The translations under genes were made by a program, and so were the position numbers. 64,000 nucleotides of DNA from Lysinibacter cavernae. Lineage in GTDB: Bacteria > Actinomycetota > Actinomycetes > Actinomycetales > Microbacteriaceae. Shown here one piece after another: positions 47,949-56,926 of the stretch; within the stretch, counting starts at the first letter, position 1; each line of letters begins with the position of its first letter. Below the pieces are notes generated by a model. That model searched no databases and had not been told where the DNA came from. It saw nothing but the letters and a program-made list of their open reading frames with translations. The DNA lies in the NCBI RefSeq assembly GCF_011758565.1, contig NZ_JAAMOX010000001.1, forward strand, positions 434,001 to 498,000. The letters run 5' to 3'.

Positions 47949-50675
47949 TTAGCTCTCGCCGCCGGCGTTGCCGGTGGTGCCTGCGTTGACATCGAGGAGG
48001 CGGTACTTCTCGATAGCCTTTGCCGGCGTGTCAGCGGGAACATCGCCGCGCATCGCGAGGCGCTGGAGGGCGCGAACGACGATGGACTGCACGTCGATCT
48101 TGAAGTAGCGACGAGCGGCAGCGCGCGTGTCGGAGAATCCGAAGTCATCGGCCCCAAGCGTCGCGTAGTCGTTCGGCACAAACTGGCGGATCTGATCGGG
48201 CACAGCGTGGCTGAAGTCGGTCACTGCAACAACAGGACCGGCCGCGCCGGCGAGCTTCTCGGTGAGGTACGGAACCTTCGGAGTCTCGTCTGGGTGCAGG
48301 AAGTTGTGCTCGTCGGCGGCAAGGCCGTCGCGACGCAACTCTGACCAGCTCGTGACGCTCCAGACATCCGCCGAAACGCCCCAGTCGTTCGCAAGAACCT
48401 GTTGCGCCTCAAGGGCCCACGGAACCGCAACACCCGAAGCCATGAGCTGGGTCTTTGGCCCCTCAACTGTGGCCTCGCTGAGCTTGTAAATACCGCGCAG
48501 CAGGCCTTCGACGTCGAGGTTCTCTGGCTCTGCCGGCTGAACGAATGGCTCGTTGTAGACGGTGAGGTAGTAGAACACGTTGGGGTTCGGGTGCGATCCG
48601 CCATACATGCGGTCGATACCGGACCGCACGATGTGGCCGATCTCGTAGCCGTAGGCGGGGTCGTAGGAAACAACGGCTGGGTTGGTGGCAGACAGCACCA
48701 GCGAGTGGCCGTCAGCGTGCTGCAGGCCCTCACCGGTGAGTGTGGTGCGTCCGGCCGTAGCGCCAACGAGGAATCCGCGCGCCATCTGGTCGCCAGCAGC
48801 CCACAGGGCGTCGCCAGTGCGCTGGAAGCCAAACATCGAGTAGAAGATGTACACGGGGATGAGCGGTTCGCCCTGCGTTGAGTAGGAGGTTCCTACCGCG
48901 GTGAACGCCGCGGATGCTCCGGCCTCGTTGATACCAACGTGCAGCAGGACGCCCTGGGGGCTTTCCTTGTACGCAAGCAGCAGTTCGCGGTCAACCGACG
49001 TGTAGTGCTGCCCGTTGGGGTTGTAAATCTTCGAGGTCGGGAAGTACGCATCCATGCCGAAGGTACGAGCCTCGTCCGGAATAACGGGCACGATGCGGTG
49101 ACCGAATTCTTTGTCGCGCATGAGGTCTTTGAGCAGGCGCACAAACACCATCGTGGTTGCGGCCTCCTGCTTTCCGGAGCCCTTCTTCGCAATCGCATAC
49201 GTCGACTCCGGCGGTACCGTGACGGGCGTGTGCGTGCTGCGGCGCTCTGGCAGGTATCCACCGAGGGCGCGACGGCGCTCGTGGATGTACTGGATCGCAG
49301 GGTCGCTTTCACCTGGGTGGTAGTACGGCGGCAGGTAAGGGTTTTCCTCAAGCACGGCATCCGTGATTGGGATGTGCATGGTGTCGCGGAACAGCTTGAG
49401 GTCGTCAAGCGTCATCTTCTTCATCTGGTGCGTGGCGTTGCGACCCTCGAAGTGGGGTCCGAGGCCATAGCCCTTGATGGTGTGGGCGAGGATGACGGTC
49501 GGCTGGCCCTTGTGCTCCTGCGCGGCCTTGAAGGCTGCGTAGACCTTGCGGTAGTCGTGGCCACCGCGGCGGAGGCCCCAGACCTGGTCGTCGGTGTAGT
49601 TCTCGACCAGCTTGAGTGCGCGCTCGTCGCGACCAAAGAAGTTCTCGCGGACGTACGCGCCGCTCTCTGCCTTATACGTCTGGAAGTCACCGTCTGGGGT
49701 GACGTTCATGAGGTTGAGCAGGGCACCATCGGTGTCGCGGTTGAGGAGGTCATCCCACTCGCGTCCCCAGACGACCTTGATGACGTTCCAGCCGGCGCCG
49801 CGGAAGAAGCTCTCAAGCTCCTGGATGATCTTTCCGTTTCCGCGTACGGGGCCATCAAGGCGCTGCAGGTTGCAGTTGATCACAAAGTTGAGGTTGTCGA
49901 GGCCCTCGTTGGCAGCTACCTGGAGCTGCCCGCGGCTCTCGACCTCGTCCATCTCGCCGTCGCCGAGGAAGGCCCAGACCTGCTGGTCTGAGGCGTCCTT
50001 GATGCCGCGGTTGGTGAGGTAGCGGTTGAGCTGAGCCTGGTAGATGGCGTTGATTGGTCCGAGACCCATCGAAACCGTCGGGAACTGCCAGAAGTCTGGC
50101 ATAAGGCGAGGGTGCGGGTACGAGGGGATGCCTCCGCCGGCGTGTGACTTCTCCTGGCGGAAACCGTCGAGGCGGTCTGCGCTCAGACGGCCCTCAAGGA
50201 AGGCACGCGAGTAGATGCCGGGGGATGCGTGACCCTGCACGAAGATCTGGTCTCCGCCACCCGGGTGGTCCTGGCCCCTGAAGAAGTGGTTGAACCCTAC
50301 CTCGTAGAGCGCAGCCGACGAAGCGTACGTCGAGATGTGTCCGCCAACGCCAACGCCTGGGCGCTGCGCGCGGTGCACAAGCATCGCCGCGTTCCAACGG
50401 ATCCACGAGCGGTATTTGCGCTCGGTCTCTTCGTCGCCCGGAAACTCGGGTTCGTTCGACGACGCGATCGTGTTGATGTAGTCGGTGGTCGGAACGCTCG
50501 GCACGTTGAGGTGAAGCTCGCGCGCACGCTGCATCAGGCTCATCATGATCTCGCGCGCACGGCCAGGGCCGTGAACCTTGGTCAGAGCGTCGAGTGATTC
50601 TTTCCACTCGGCCGTCTCTTGGGGGTCAACGTCAGTATTGTCGACCGAATATGGGTCTTGGTTGTTTACAGCCAC
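47949..50675 (-). CDS. aceE: Pyruvate dehydrogenase E1 component, homodimeric type
   Basis: This thiamine-diphosphate enzyme decarboxylates pyruvate and passes the acetyl group to the lipoyl domain of E2, giving acetyl-CoA. I read it from GTG 50675 ([20 protein letters not shown]), giving 908 residues; an upstream ATG at 50753 lies just ahead of a likely promoter -10 and so before transcription starts. Features include [20 protein letters not shown], the thiamine site [12 protein letters not shown] and [20 protein letters not shown], and the family-wide [14 protein letters not shown]-like end. E2 and E3 genes are not in the window. The FasR-like regulator gene follows. Confidence 0.95.
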   Translation of the reverse strand: MAVNNQDPYSVDNTDVDPQETAEWKESLDALTKVHGPGRAREIMMSLMQRARELHLNVPSVPTTDYINTIASSNEPEFPGDEETERKYRSWIRWNAAMLVHRAQRPGVGVGGHISTYASSAALYEVGFNHFFRGQDHPGGGDQIFVQGHASPGIYSRAFLEGRLSADRLDGFRQEKSHAGGGIPSYPHPRLMPDFWQFPTVSMGLGPINAIYQAQLNRYLTNRGIKDASDQQVWAFLGDGEMDEVESRGQLQVAANEGLDNLNFVINCNLQRLDGPVRGNGKIIQELESFFRGAGWNVIKVVWGREWDDLLNRDTDGALLNLMNVTPDGDFQTYKAESGAYVRENFFGRDERALKLVENYTDDQVWGLRRGGHDYRKVYAAFKAAQEHKGQPTVILAHTIKGYGLGPHFEGRNATHQMKKMTLDDLKLFRDTMHIPITDAVLEENPYLPPYYHPGESDPAIQYIHERRRALGGYLPERRSTHTPVTVPPESTYAIAKKGSGKQEAATTMVFVRLLKDLMRDKEFGHRIVPVIPDEARTFGMDAYFPTSKIYNPNGQHYTSVDRELLLAYKESPQGVLLHVGINEAGASAAFTAVGTSYSTQGEPLIPVYIFYSMFGFQRTGDALWAAGDQMARGFLVGATAGRTTLTGEGLQHADGHSLVLSATNPAVVSYDPAYGYEIGHIVRSGIDRMYGGSHPNPNVFYYLTVYNEPFVQPAEPENLDVEGLLRGIYKLSEATVEGPKTQLMASGVAVPWALEAQQVLANDWGVSADVWSVTSWSELRRDGLAADEHNFLHPDETPKVPYLTEKLAGAAGPVVAVTDFSHAVPDQIRQFVPNDYATLGADDFGFSDTRAAARRYFKIDVQSIVVRALQRLAMRGDVPADTPAKAIEKYRLLDVNAGTTGNAGGES

Positions 50676-50754
50676 CCTGAGCTCTTTCTCTTCGCTATTG
50701 TTTCCGGCGTGCTGGTTGTCAGCCGAAAAGATGGCGTTTTTGTAGATCGCCACG

Positions 50755-50782
50755 ATGATAGTTGTTTCAACCCTACCGACAA
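50755..50782 (-). promoter_or_regulatory. Promoter of aceE
   Basis: On the minus strand TTGTCG (50777-50782) and TATCAT (50755-50760) are 16 bases apart. Transcription should start near 50,748, leaving about 70 bases of leader before the GTG at 50675. Confidence 0.55.
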
Positions 50783-50804
50783 AAAACGTGTTCGGGGACC
50801 GCTA

Positions 50805-50833
50805 TTGGCTGATGTCGCAGACCGGACTATGAT
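50805..50833 (+). promoter_or_regulatory. Promoter of the peroxiredoxin gene
   Basis: TTGGCT (50805-50810) and TATGAT (50828-50833) are exactly 17 bases apart, about 57 bases before ATG 50890. It is divergent from the aceE promoter, 22 bases away. Confidence 0.65.
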
Positions 50834-50889
50834 GTGTCTTCGGCCGTTCATTCCCAACCGGAATCCGGCTCGGAAAGGAACACCACATC

Positions 50890-51363
50890 ATGGCTCTCGA
50901 AAATGAGACTCACGCTCCCGATTTTGAGCTGGCAAACCAGTTCGGGGAGCGAATCCGACTCAGCGATTTTAACGGCAAAAAAGCGGTTGCGCTGGTCTTC
51001 TTCCCACTCGCGTTTTCGGGAACCTGCCAGGGCGAACTGTGCGCCCTCCAGGAAAACATTGCGATGTTCAGGGATAAGCGCGTTGAGCTGCTTGGTATCT
51101 CGGTCGACTCGAAGCACACGCTTCGCGCGTGGGCCGAGGAGCAGGGCTTCGACTTCAGTCTGCTCGCCGACTTCTGGCCGCACGGCCAGGTAGCAAAGGA
51201 ATATGGTGTGTTCCTTGACGAAAAAGGTTTTGCGAACCGCGCGACGTTTATCATCGACGCCGACGGCATCATCCAGGCCAGTTTCATTACTGCCCCTGGC
51301 GAGGCGCGCGATATTGAGGCGTATCGCGACGCCCTCGAGTCCCTGCACCTCGTGACTGCCTAG
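50890..51363 (+). CDS. Thioredoxin-fold peroxiredoxin (AhpE/Bcp type)
   Basis: This cytosolic enzyme reduces peroxides using a Cys thiol. The 157-residue product starts at ATG 50890 behind GGAAAGGAA. The active site reads FFPLAFSGTCQGELCALQEN, with the peroxidatic Cys46 in the PxAFSxxC motif shared by AhpE, and a second Cys51 that could resolve it. The N-end (APDFELANQFGERIRLSDF) and the end part (LLADFWPHGQVAKEYGVFLD, ATFIIDADGII) are typical. AhpE-type proteins use mycoredoxin or thioredoxin as reductant (family knowledge). It has its own promoter and a bidirectional terminator. Confidence 0.9.
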   Translation: MALENETHAPDFELANQFGERIRLSDFNGKKAVALVFFPLAFSGTCQGELCALQENIAMFRDKRVELLGISVDSKHTLRAWAEEQGFDFSLLADFWPHGQVAKEYGVFLDEKGFANRATFIIDADGIIQASFITAPGEARDIEAYRDALESLHLVTA

Positions 51364-51382
51364 CGCAGGCGGCGAATCGAAC

Positions 51383-51441
51383 AACAACGCCGCAATCATC
51401 CCCGTCCCGAAAAGGAATCGGTGGATGATTGCGGCGTTGTT
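51383..51441. terminator. Long bidirectional hairpin between the peroxiredoxin and AIM24 genes
   Basis: AACAACGCCGCAATCATCC (51383-51401) pairs perfectly over 19 bases with 51423-51441, around a 21-base loop. The outer A/T bases make T-ends in both directions. Confidence 0.8.
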
Positions 51442-51524
51442 TGTGTTAACCGGGTCAGGCTTGGCTGGCGTGCCCGAGCTGTTGGCCCGGTGTTGGTCGC
51501 CGTGCCCCGGCTGACTGGTGCTTG

Positions 51525-52196
51525 CTATGCGCCTGCGACCCCGGAGAACTCTGACGGCTGAACGATGACCCAGCCCGGACCGTGGAACGCGTACTGGAAC
51601 GCTTCGCCAGAGCCCCTGCCGATCAGCGCGCCGGCGGTGAAGGAGGACTTCATCTGCGGCTGAAGGTTTGCCGACCACGCAACCGTTGCCTGCACATCCG
51701 TGAACGTCGGTTGCTGCGAACAGTCGAGGATGACAGGGGTGCCCTGCGTCACGACGGCCAGTGTGCCGTGACCGGCCACCGTCGTGTTCCACAGGCCGCC
51801 GGCCAGCATACTTGCGCCTTTGATGCGGTTGAGGTCGTAGTGCAGATTTGCTTGGAACGCCAAGAGGTTGCTGCCGTTGATCGTGATTGATTCACCCTCA
51901 AGCTGCACGATGTGCACATGCGATTTGTAGTGAGCAAAAAATGCGTCACCGTCACCGTAGACCCGCATGAGTGGCTGGTCGTCTGAGGAAACGAGTTTGC
52001 GCATGAGCTGCCCCGCGTCGCGTGCGCCCTCATGCTTGAACTCAATATTGCCCTGATAGGCCGTCATCGAGCCTTTTCTGGCAATGAGATCGTTGCCAGG
52101 ATAGATGCGCGAGCGGAGCATGTAATCGTTCTGCAAGGTCATGAGGTCTTGCGACTGCACCTCGTTGTGAATCTGACTAAACAGTGTTGAACGCAT
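51525..52196 (-). CDS. AIM24-family protein
   Basis: The 223-residue product is read from ATG 52196 (MRSTLFSQIHNEVQSQDLMT) behind AGAAAG. It has the AIM24 beta-rich plan: IYPGNDLIARKGSMTAYQGN, HVHIVQLEGESITINGSNLL, AGGLWNTTVAGHGTLAVV and AFHGPGWVIVQPSE at the end. The fold is a double-stranded beta helix related to TRAP-like proteins; the function is unknown in bacteria. The gene stands alone, facing the peroxiredoxin gene. Confidence 0.85.
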   Translation of the reverse strand: MRSTLFSQIHNEVQSQDLMTLQNDYMLRSRIYPGNDLIARKGSMTAYQGNIEFKHEGARDAGQLMRKLVSSDDQPLMRVYGDGDAFFAHYKSHVHIVQLEGESITINGSNLLAFQANLHYDLNRIKGASMLAGGLWNTTVAGHGTLAVVTQGTPVILDCSQQPTFTDVQATVAWSANLQPQMKSSFTAGALIGRGSGEAFQYAFHGPGWVIVQPSEFSGVAGA

Positions 52197-52441
52197 GTGG
52201 TTCTTTCTTGTGATGGGGGGACAGCGGCATCGCTCCAAACGTGCCGCTCAGGAAATACATTACTGAGCGGGTGCCGGTACTGGCGCGCCAGCGTCAGGAT
52301 GAGCGGCGTTGTCGTATCGGCGACTGGCGAACCTGTTGCGGCGTGTCGCCCGAAATCCCGCGGGTTTTTTGGTTCCGTTTTTCTCGTTTAGTATTTTTCT
52401 CAAATTCTCAGTACTATAGACAAGTTCGCTTCTGCGGATGA

Positions 52442-52514
52442 GGGCCTTTAGCTCAGCTGGTAGAGCGCCACGTTTACACCGTGGATGTCATCGGTTCGAT
52501 CCCGGTAGGGCCCA
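52442..52514 (+). tRNA. tRNA-Val(TAC)
   Basis: A complete cloverleaf: acceptor GGGCCTT/AGGGCCC, D-arm GCTCAGCTGGTAGAGC, anticodon arm CCACG-TTTACAC-CGTGG with anticodon TAC, T-arm ATCGGTTCGATCCCGGT and discriminator A. CCA is not encoded. A strong terminator follows six bases later. Confidence 0.95.
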
Positions 52515-52520
52515 CAGATA

Positions 52521-52554
52521 CCCGCCACATGAGAAATCATGTGGCGGGTTTTTT
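52521..52554 (+). terminator. Terminator after tRNA-Val
   Basis: CCCGCCACATGA (52521-52532) and TCATGTGGCGGG (52537-52548) pair perfectly with a GAAA loop and are followed by six T, a textbook rho-independent terminator. Confidence 0.95.
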
Positions 52555-52685
52555 GTTTCCAGGGTGATGCCAGGCCTGCCGAGGACACCGCCATAATCCG
52601 TGCGAGAGTTAGCAGGTCTTGGGCGTCAGCATCCGCAGAACGCCGCAATCACTCGTGCGGATGCCAGCACGGGAACCCGCTCAAA

Positions 52686-53042
52686 TCATTTCGGGGTGCG
52701 GAGGATCGAGGTCATCTTCTTGCCGTTTGCGACTTCGTCAACGATCTTGTCCATGTATCGAATCTGTTGCATGAGCGGATCCTCAATATTCTCAACGCGT
52801 ATTCCGCAGATCAGCCCGGTTATGAGCGATGCGTTCGGGTTGAGCGCAGGGGCGTTTTCGAAGAAGGCTCGCATGGTGACCTCGTCGGCGATTGTTTTGG
52901 CGAGGGCATCCTTGTCATAGCCGGTGAGCCACTCGATGACATGGTCCACTTCGTCTTTCGTGTGCCCCTTGCGCTCGGCCTTCGCAATATAGTGCGGATA
53001 GATGGCGGCAAAACTGATGCCGTAGATTCGGTGTTCTGACAT
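52686..53042 (-). CDS. DUF2200 family protein
   Basis: The 118-residue product starts at ATG 53042 behind GGGAGA. The start MSEHRIYGISFAAIYPHYIA and KAERKGHTKDEVDHVIEWLT match DUF2200, a small cytosolic family with unknown role, about 115 residues long. The C-part has GLICGIRVENIEDPLMQQIR, also conserved. It is separate from the tRNA and the following PhnB-like gene. Confidence 0.85.
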   Translation of the reverse strand: MSEHRIYGISFAAIYPHYIAKAERKGHTKDEVDHVIEWLTGYDKDALAKTIADEVTMRAFFENAPALNPNASLITGLICGIRVENIEDPLMQQIRYMDKIVDEVANGKKMTSILRTPK

Positions 53043-53281
53043 GTTCGGTCTCCCTCGTGGCCTTGCCGTCCTGCGTCGTGACGGTGGTATGGCGTGGCAT
53101 GTTGCGGCACGCTTGCCGCCTCGACACCAGCGTAATCCGTTTGGCTGGCCGGATGCGGAGGGCCGCCGCCGTCACGGATTTGATTGCCTGCTCAGACAGT
53201 GCCGGTCGGGGGCAGACAAGCGGCCGTTGGAGTCTTAAGCTGTGTGCACGTGAATGGAAATTTTTAGGAAGGACCACTGAA

Positions 53282-54175
53282 ATGGTCACGCAAATCATTC
53301 CCAATCTGTGGTGCGACGGCAACGCTGCCGAAGTCGCCGAGTTTTATACGAATCTCTTTCCCGCGTCGCGCATCCTCGAGACGATCAACTATCCAACGGA
53401 GGGGTTACTCGAGTTCCAGCAGCATCTTGCGGGACAGCCGGTGACCGTTGACTTCGAGCTGCGTGATCTGCGGTTCACCGCGATCAATGCCGGCCCAGAG
53501 TTTCGTGCGAATTCCTCGGTCTCGTTTATGGTCAATTTTGATCCGTCGCTCGACCCTGACGCGAGAGAGCAGCTCGACGCGCTGTGGGAGGGGCTACGCG
53601 ACGGGGGAGTCGAGCTCATGCCTCTTGCGGAGTATCCCTTCAGCAAGCATTACGGCTGGGTGCAAGACCGATACGGATTCTCGTGGCAGCTCATCCTCAC
53701 TGACCCCGACGGCGACTCGCGGCCCACGATCATCCCGTGCCTGATGTTTGGCGGGCCAAATCAGAACAGGGCTCGGGACGCGCTCGAGTTTTATACGAGC
53801 GCGCTTCCCGAGACGGAAATTGGCACCGTCGCTCCGTACGGAGAGCCCACCGGTCCGGCAACACCAGAGGCGCTGATGTTTGCCGAATTTCGGTTGTGGA
53901 GCCAATGGATTGTTGTCATGGACAGCGGGGTTGAACAGGACTTCACCTTCAACGAAGCGGTTTCGCTCGGCATTGCGTGTGAGAACCAGCGCGAGATTGA
54001 CGAACTGTGGGCCATCCTCTCGAGGGTTCCAGAATCCGAGCAATGCGGATGGTGCAAGGACCAGTTTGGTGTCAGCTGGCAAATCATGCCGCAGAACGTG
54101 GGGGAGTTGCTGTCACGGCCCCACGCGTTCGAGCACATGATGCAGATGAAAAAGCTCGTGATCGCGGATTATTAG
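53282..54175 (+). CDS. Double VOC-domain protein (PhnB-like)
   Basis: The 297-residue product is read from ATG 53282 (MVTQIIPNLWCDGNAAEVAE) behind AAGGA. It holds two PhnB/3-dmu-9_3-mt-type domains, about 1-145 and 150-297. Each has the order IPNLWCDGNAAEVAEFYTNL or IPCLMFGGPNQNRARDALEF, then a strand pair, YPFSKHYGWVQDRYGFSWQL or QCGWCKDQFGVSWQIMPQ near the end. The family is mostly of unknown role; metal ligands are only partly kept. Two similar domains in one chain mimic the dimer of single-domain relatives. Confidence 0.85.
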   Translation: MVTQIIPNLWCDGNAAEVAEFYTNLFPASRILETINYPTEGLLEFQQHLAGQPVTVDFELRDLRFTAINAGPEFRANSSVSFMVNFDPSLDPDAREQLDALWEGLRDGGVELMPLAEYPFSKHYGWVQDRYGFSWQLILTDPDGDSRPTIIPCLMFGGPNQNRARDALEFYTSALPETEIGTVAPYGEPTGPATPEALMFAEFRLWSQWIVVMDSGVEQDFTFNEAVSLGIACENQREIDELWAILSRVPESEQCGWCKDQFGVSWQIMPQNVGELLSRPHAFEHMMQMKKLVIADY

Positions 54176-54207
54176 CCCCTGGCCTTGGACCTAAAGCAAC
54201 GCTTCGA

Positions 54208-55206
54208 TTACAGCTCCGGTGATTGTCTGCGCCGCAGCAGGAGCAGCACGAACCCGGTTGCCGTCAGCAGCGCCGCGCCCGCCGCGACTGAGGACGTTGA
54301 GGTGCCCGTCGCAGCAAGTTTGCCCGTCGTTGTTGCCGGAGGTGTTGTCTCTGCCTGGGGAGCCTCAGGTGTTTGGGTTGAGTGAGGGGGATCGGTCGGC
54401 TCGGGAATCTCGACGGGAGGAACAACCGGAGGAATGACGGGAGGAACAACGATTTCGGCAGGGCTGACGGTGAACGTCACCGGTGCCGAAACGGAAGCGC
54501 CTGGGCCATTGTCGGCGGGGACGTATTCGGCCACAACCGTGTGTTCTCCCGCCACGAGTCCCGAAACGGTCAGCTCGGCAACAACCCCAGGTGCTGTTCC
54601 TGGTCCGAGCGAAATCGCGTCGCCGAAGGGGGCGCCATCAACCACGTACTGAAGCGTGCCTGGCACCTCAGTCCACGCGGTAGCAAGCGTCGTTGCGAAG
54701 CTCCCGGTGCTGCCCTCTTCGTGATCCGTTGCTGAGGCCACTGCGGAGGATGGCGTGCGAATGGTCGAGCCATCTGCCCCAAAGTTCACGGCGATGTTCC
54801 TGCAGCTGATGGGAAGTTCGGTTGACACGTTCCAGATTTGATTCTCATCAAATACCCCCTGGCCTGCTGGGGAAAGGATAAGCGGAAAGTCTTCGTGCTC
54901 GGCCGCCGTACTGGTGAAATACGGGTCGCACTCCGGCACCGAAGTCCAAATGCTGAAGGTGATCCACTGAGCAGAGGCAGGAAAGCTCTCGTTGTTGGTC
55001 AGGGTATAGCGAAAAAAGAACTCGGTGCCGGGGATGAGCGACGAGATTTGATTGCCGTCGCGAGTTGAAATGAGGCGAACGTTTGTGAGGCCGACATCCG
55101 CTTCCTGTTCCGTAGGCGCGGCAGACGACGCAACAGCGGGCAGGAGGAGCATTGCTGTGGCGGGAAGAATGGCAAGAAGGGACCGGCGTTTGGTGAACGG
55201 GTGCAT
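54208..55206 (-). CDS. LAxTG-type surface protein
   Basis: I read it from ATG 55206 (MHPFTKRRSLLAILPATAML) behind AAGGA. A signal peptide ends near VASSAAPT. The mature part has an adhesin-like segment (EFFFRYTLTNNESFPASAQW) with three Cys, an Ig-like domain (GLVAGEHTVVAEYVPADNGP), a Pro-rich spacer (PPVIPPVVPPVEIPEPTDPP), then LAATG at about residue 297, a span and RRRQ. LAxTG matches the class E sortase motif of high-GC Gram-positives. No sortase is in the window. The partner or ligand is unknown. Confidence 0.75.
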   Translation of the reverse strand: MHPFTKRRSLLAILPATAMLLLPAVASSAAPTEQEADVGLTNVRLISTRDGNQISSLIPGTEFFFRYTLTNNESFPASAQWITFSIWTSVPECDPYFTSTAAEHEDFPLILSPAGQGVFDENQIWNVSTELPISCRNIAVNFGADGSTIRTPSSAVASATDHEEGSTGSFATTLATAWTEVPGTLQYVVDGAPFGDAISLGPGTAPGVVAELTVSGLVAGEHTVVAEYVPADNGPGASVSAPVTFTVSPAEIVVPPVIPPVVPPVEIPEPTDPPHSTQTPEAPQAETTPPATTTGKLAATGTSTSSVAAGAALLTATGFVLLLLRRRQSPEL

Positions 55207-55412
55207 CGTGTGTCCTTCGGGGGGTAAGGATGCGGTGGGTCCAGCGAATCTGGTCAGGCGAACCACCGCGATGTGGTTTGTGCTGAGCGGGCTTTATCTA
55301 TGGTCGCTGAAAGCAAGCAAAATATCCATACTGTAAACATCGGTGTGCTTGGTTCGCGCACGGTGTTGGGCGTCCTCCACTCAGCGGCCGCGTTGAGGTT
55401 TACGCTTGAAAC

Positions 55413-55841
55413 ATGGACCCCCAAGACATCGCAAATTTCACGCACCTCAGGAGGGCCCGCGACCTCATCGACCGGGAATACGCGCAGCCACTCGATGTTC
55501 CGACCATGGCCAAACACGCCCTCATGTCGCCTGCGCATTTTTCTCGCCTGTTTCGCGCCGCCTACGGTGAGACTCCCTACAGCTACCTCATGACGAGGCG
55601 TATCGAACGGGCGATGACGTTGCTGCGCAGCGGTGCGACCGTTACGGATGCGTGTATCGCGGTGGGGTCGACGTCTCTCGGATCGTTTAGCAGCAGGTTT
55701 ACCGAACTGGTGGGGATGACGCCGAGCGAGTATCGGGCAGCCGAGCACACCGCGATCCTGGCGATGCCAACGTGTGTTGCTCAGGCCCGTACCCGTCCAG
55801 AACGAATGATGTTGCCCCGCCGCGAAGCAGAGCAGGATTGA
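55413..55841 (+). CDS. AraC-family regulator, DNA-binding part only
   Basis: The 142-residue product starts at ATG 55413. Residues about 18-110 form two AraC helix-turn-helix motifs: LDVPTMAKHALMSPAHFSRLF and VTDACIAVGSTSLGSFSSRFTEL, ending in the family signature GMTPSEYR. No N-terminal sensor domain is present, as in MarA/SoxS-type regulators. The VOC gene follows by 39 bases, and such AraC-VOC pairs are common; the regulator probably controls it. Confidence 0.88.
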   Translation: MDPQDIANFTHLRRARDLIDREYAQPLDVPTMAKHALMSPAHFSRLFRAAYGETPYSYLMTRRIERAMTLLRSGATVTDACIAVGSTSLGSFSSRFTELVGMTPSEYRAAEHTAILAMPTCVAQARTRPERMMLPRREAEQD

Positions 55842-55880
55842 AGAAGCGGACCCACCAACCCCGGGAGTAGCGTAATCACT

Positions 55881-56285
55881 ATGACAATCACACTGCAATA
55901 CACCAACGTAACCGTCAACAACGTTGACGAAGCAATCGCGTTCTACCGCGACGGACTTGGACTCGACGTGCGCAATGACGTTGCGAACGGCGAGTTTCGC
56001 TGGGTGACGCTTGGTAGCCCAGATCAGACCGGAACCGAGATCGTTATCTCGGAGCCACACGCTGGTCGTTCACAGGCAGATGGCGACGCCCTACAAGAAT
56101 TGCTGTTGAAAGGCCAACTCCCAATGTTGGTCTTCCGGACTGACGATCTCGATGCCACCTTTGAGCAGGTTCGCGCCACGGGCGCTGAGGTTCTCCAAGA
56201 GCCCGTCGTTCAGCCGTGGGGGCCACGCGACTGTGCGTTCCGCGACCCATCAGGCAATATGGTGCGCATCAACCAGAGCAGCTAA
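55881..56285 (+). CDS. VOC-family (glyoxalase-like) protein
   Basis: The 134-residue product starts at ATG 55881. It has the VOC order: TLQYTNVTVNNVDEAIAFYR, GLGLDVRNDVANGEFRWVTL, MLVFRTDDLDATFEQVRATG and RDCAFRDPSGNMVRINQ. The EIVISEP and the final Asn/Asp residues lie near the usual metal site, but the full set of ligands is unclear. Likely roles are resistance or dioxygenase-like turnover. It is translated with the AraC gene and ends before the structured palindrome. Confidence 0.85.
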   Translation: MTITLQYTNVTVNNVDEAIAFYRDGLGLDVRNDVANGEFRWVTLGSPDQTGTEIVISEPHAGRSQADGDALQELLLKGQLPMLVFRTDDLDATFEQVRATGAEVLQEPVVQPWGPRDCAFRDPSGNMVRINQSS

Positions 56286-56297
56286 GAAGCTGACTGC

Positions 56298-56380
56298 TCG
56301 GGGTCGCCAAACCGCATCGCACTTTGGATCCGTGACCAATCAAAGTCATCGCGATGAGATTCGGCCTTGGCGACCCCGGA
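56298..56380. other. Highly structured palindrome between convergent genes
   Basis: Four nested helices form one long stem: CTCGGGGTCGCCAA-type arms (56298-56310 with 56367-56380), CCG/CGG (56312-56314 with 56362-56364), CATCGC/GCGATG (56315-56320 with 56351-56356) and ACTTTG/CAAAGT (56321-56326 with 56341-56346). It lies just after the VOC stop and before the stop of a leftward gene. It may end both transcripts, or be a non-coding RNA or element remnant. Confidence 0.6.
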
Positions 56381-56424
56381 GAGAATACTCGGGAAGAACG
56401 TTCGGTGTGATGATGGCTGCGCGC

Positions 56425-56811
56425 TTAGCGCCCCTTCTCTTCGGCACGTTTCTTTAAGAAAATAGCACCAAGAATCCAAACGCCAAGCGCCGTCACAATC
56501 CACACGATCAGTGGAGCAAGGACCCACGCGGCGACGCCGCTGATCCGCAGACCGCCCGAAAAAAGCGTTGCGACAAAGAGTGCGACAAGCGTCGACACGA
56601 GGCCGATGCCACCGAGGATCGGCGAAGCATATTTGCGCGCCATGTTAAAAATGAACGGCGCAAGAATTGCCTGCGCAAGGGTGAAGATGACCACGGCGAT
56701 GAGGAATCCTGACACCGTGAGCGTTACACCCGGGATGATCCACGCGGCGAGGAGCAGACCAAGGGCCGACGTCGCAAGATTGATGAGCGTCTGGATGAAA
56801 AAACGGATCAT
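56425..56811 (-). CDS. Membrane protein of the Phage_holin_4_2 (YvlD-like) family
   Basis: The 128-residue product is read from ATG 56811 (MIRFFIQTLINLATSALGLL) behind AAGGA; a longer frame to 57087 includes low-quality sequence. It has four spans at about 5-26, 34-58, 66-86 and 96-118, with WIIPGVTLTVSGFLIAVVIF and YASPILGGIGLVST, the usual pattern of this host family of small membrane proteins (not true holins). A KKRAEEKGR tail is cytosolic. Its role is unknown. Confidence 0.75.
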   Translation of the reverse strand: MIRFFIQTLINLATSALGLLLAAWIIPGVTLTVSGFLIAVVIFTLAQAILAPFIFNMARKYASPILGGIGLVSTLVALFVATLFSGGLRISGVAAWVLAPLIVWIVTALGVWILGAIFLKKRAEEKGR

Positions 56812-56926
56812 GGCTGTTCCTTGGTGTGATCGCCTAGCAACGGATGGTGCGCCGGTGCATTCATCGCCGACCAGTTCGATGATCGCCCCCGCTGACCTCA
56901 ATCTAGAGGAGAACCGCCATACTCGT

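Noticed and set aside
53057-53281. 75-residue N-terminal extension of the PhnB-like protein
   Set aside because: AAGGA stands just before ATG 53282, which matches the family start; the extension has non-coding composition.
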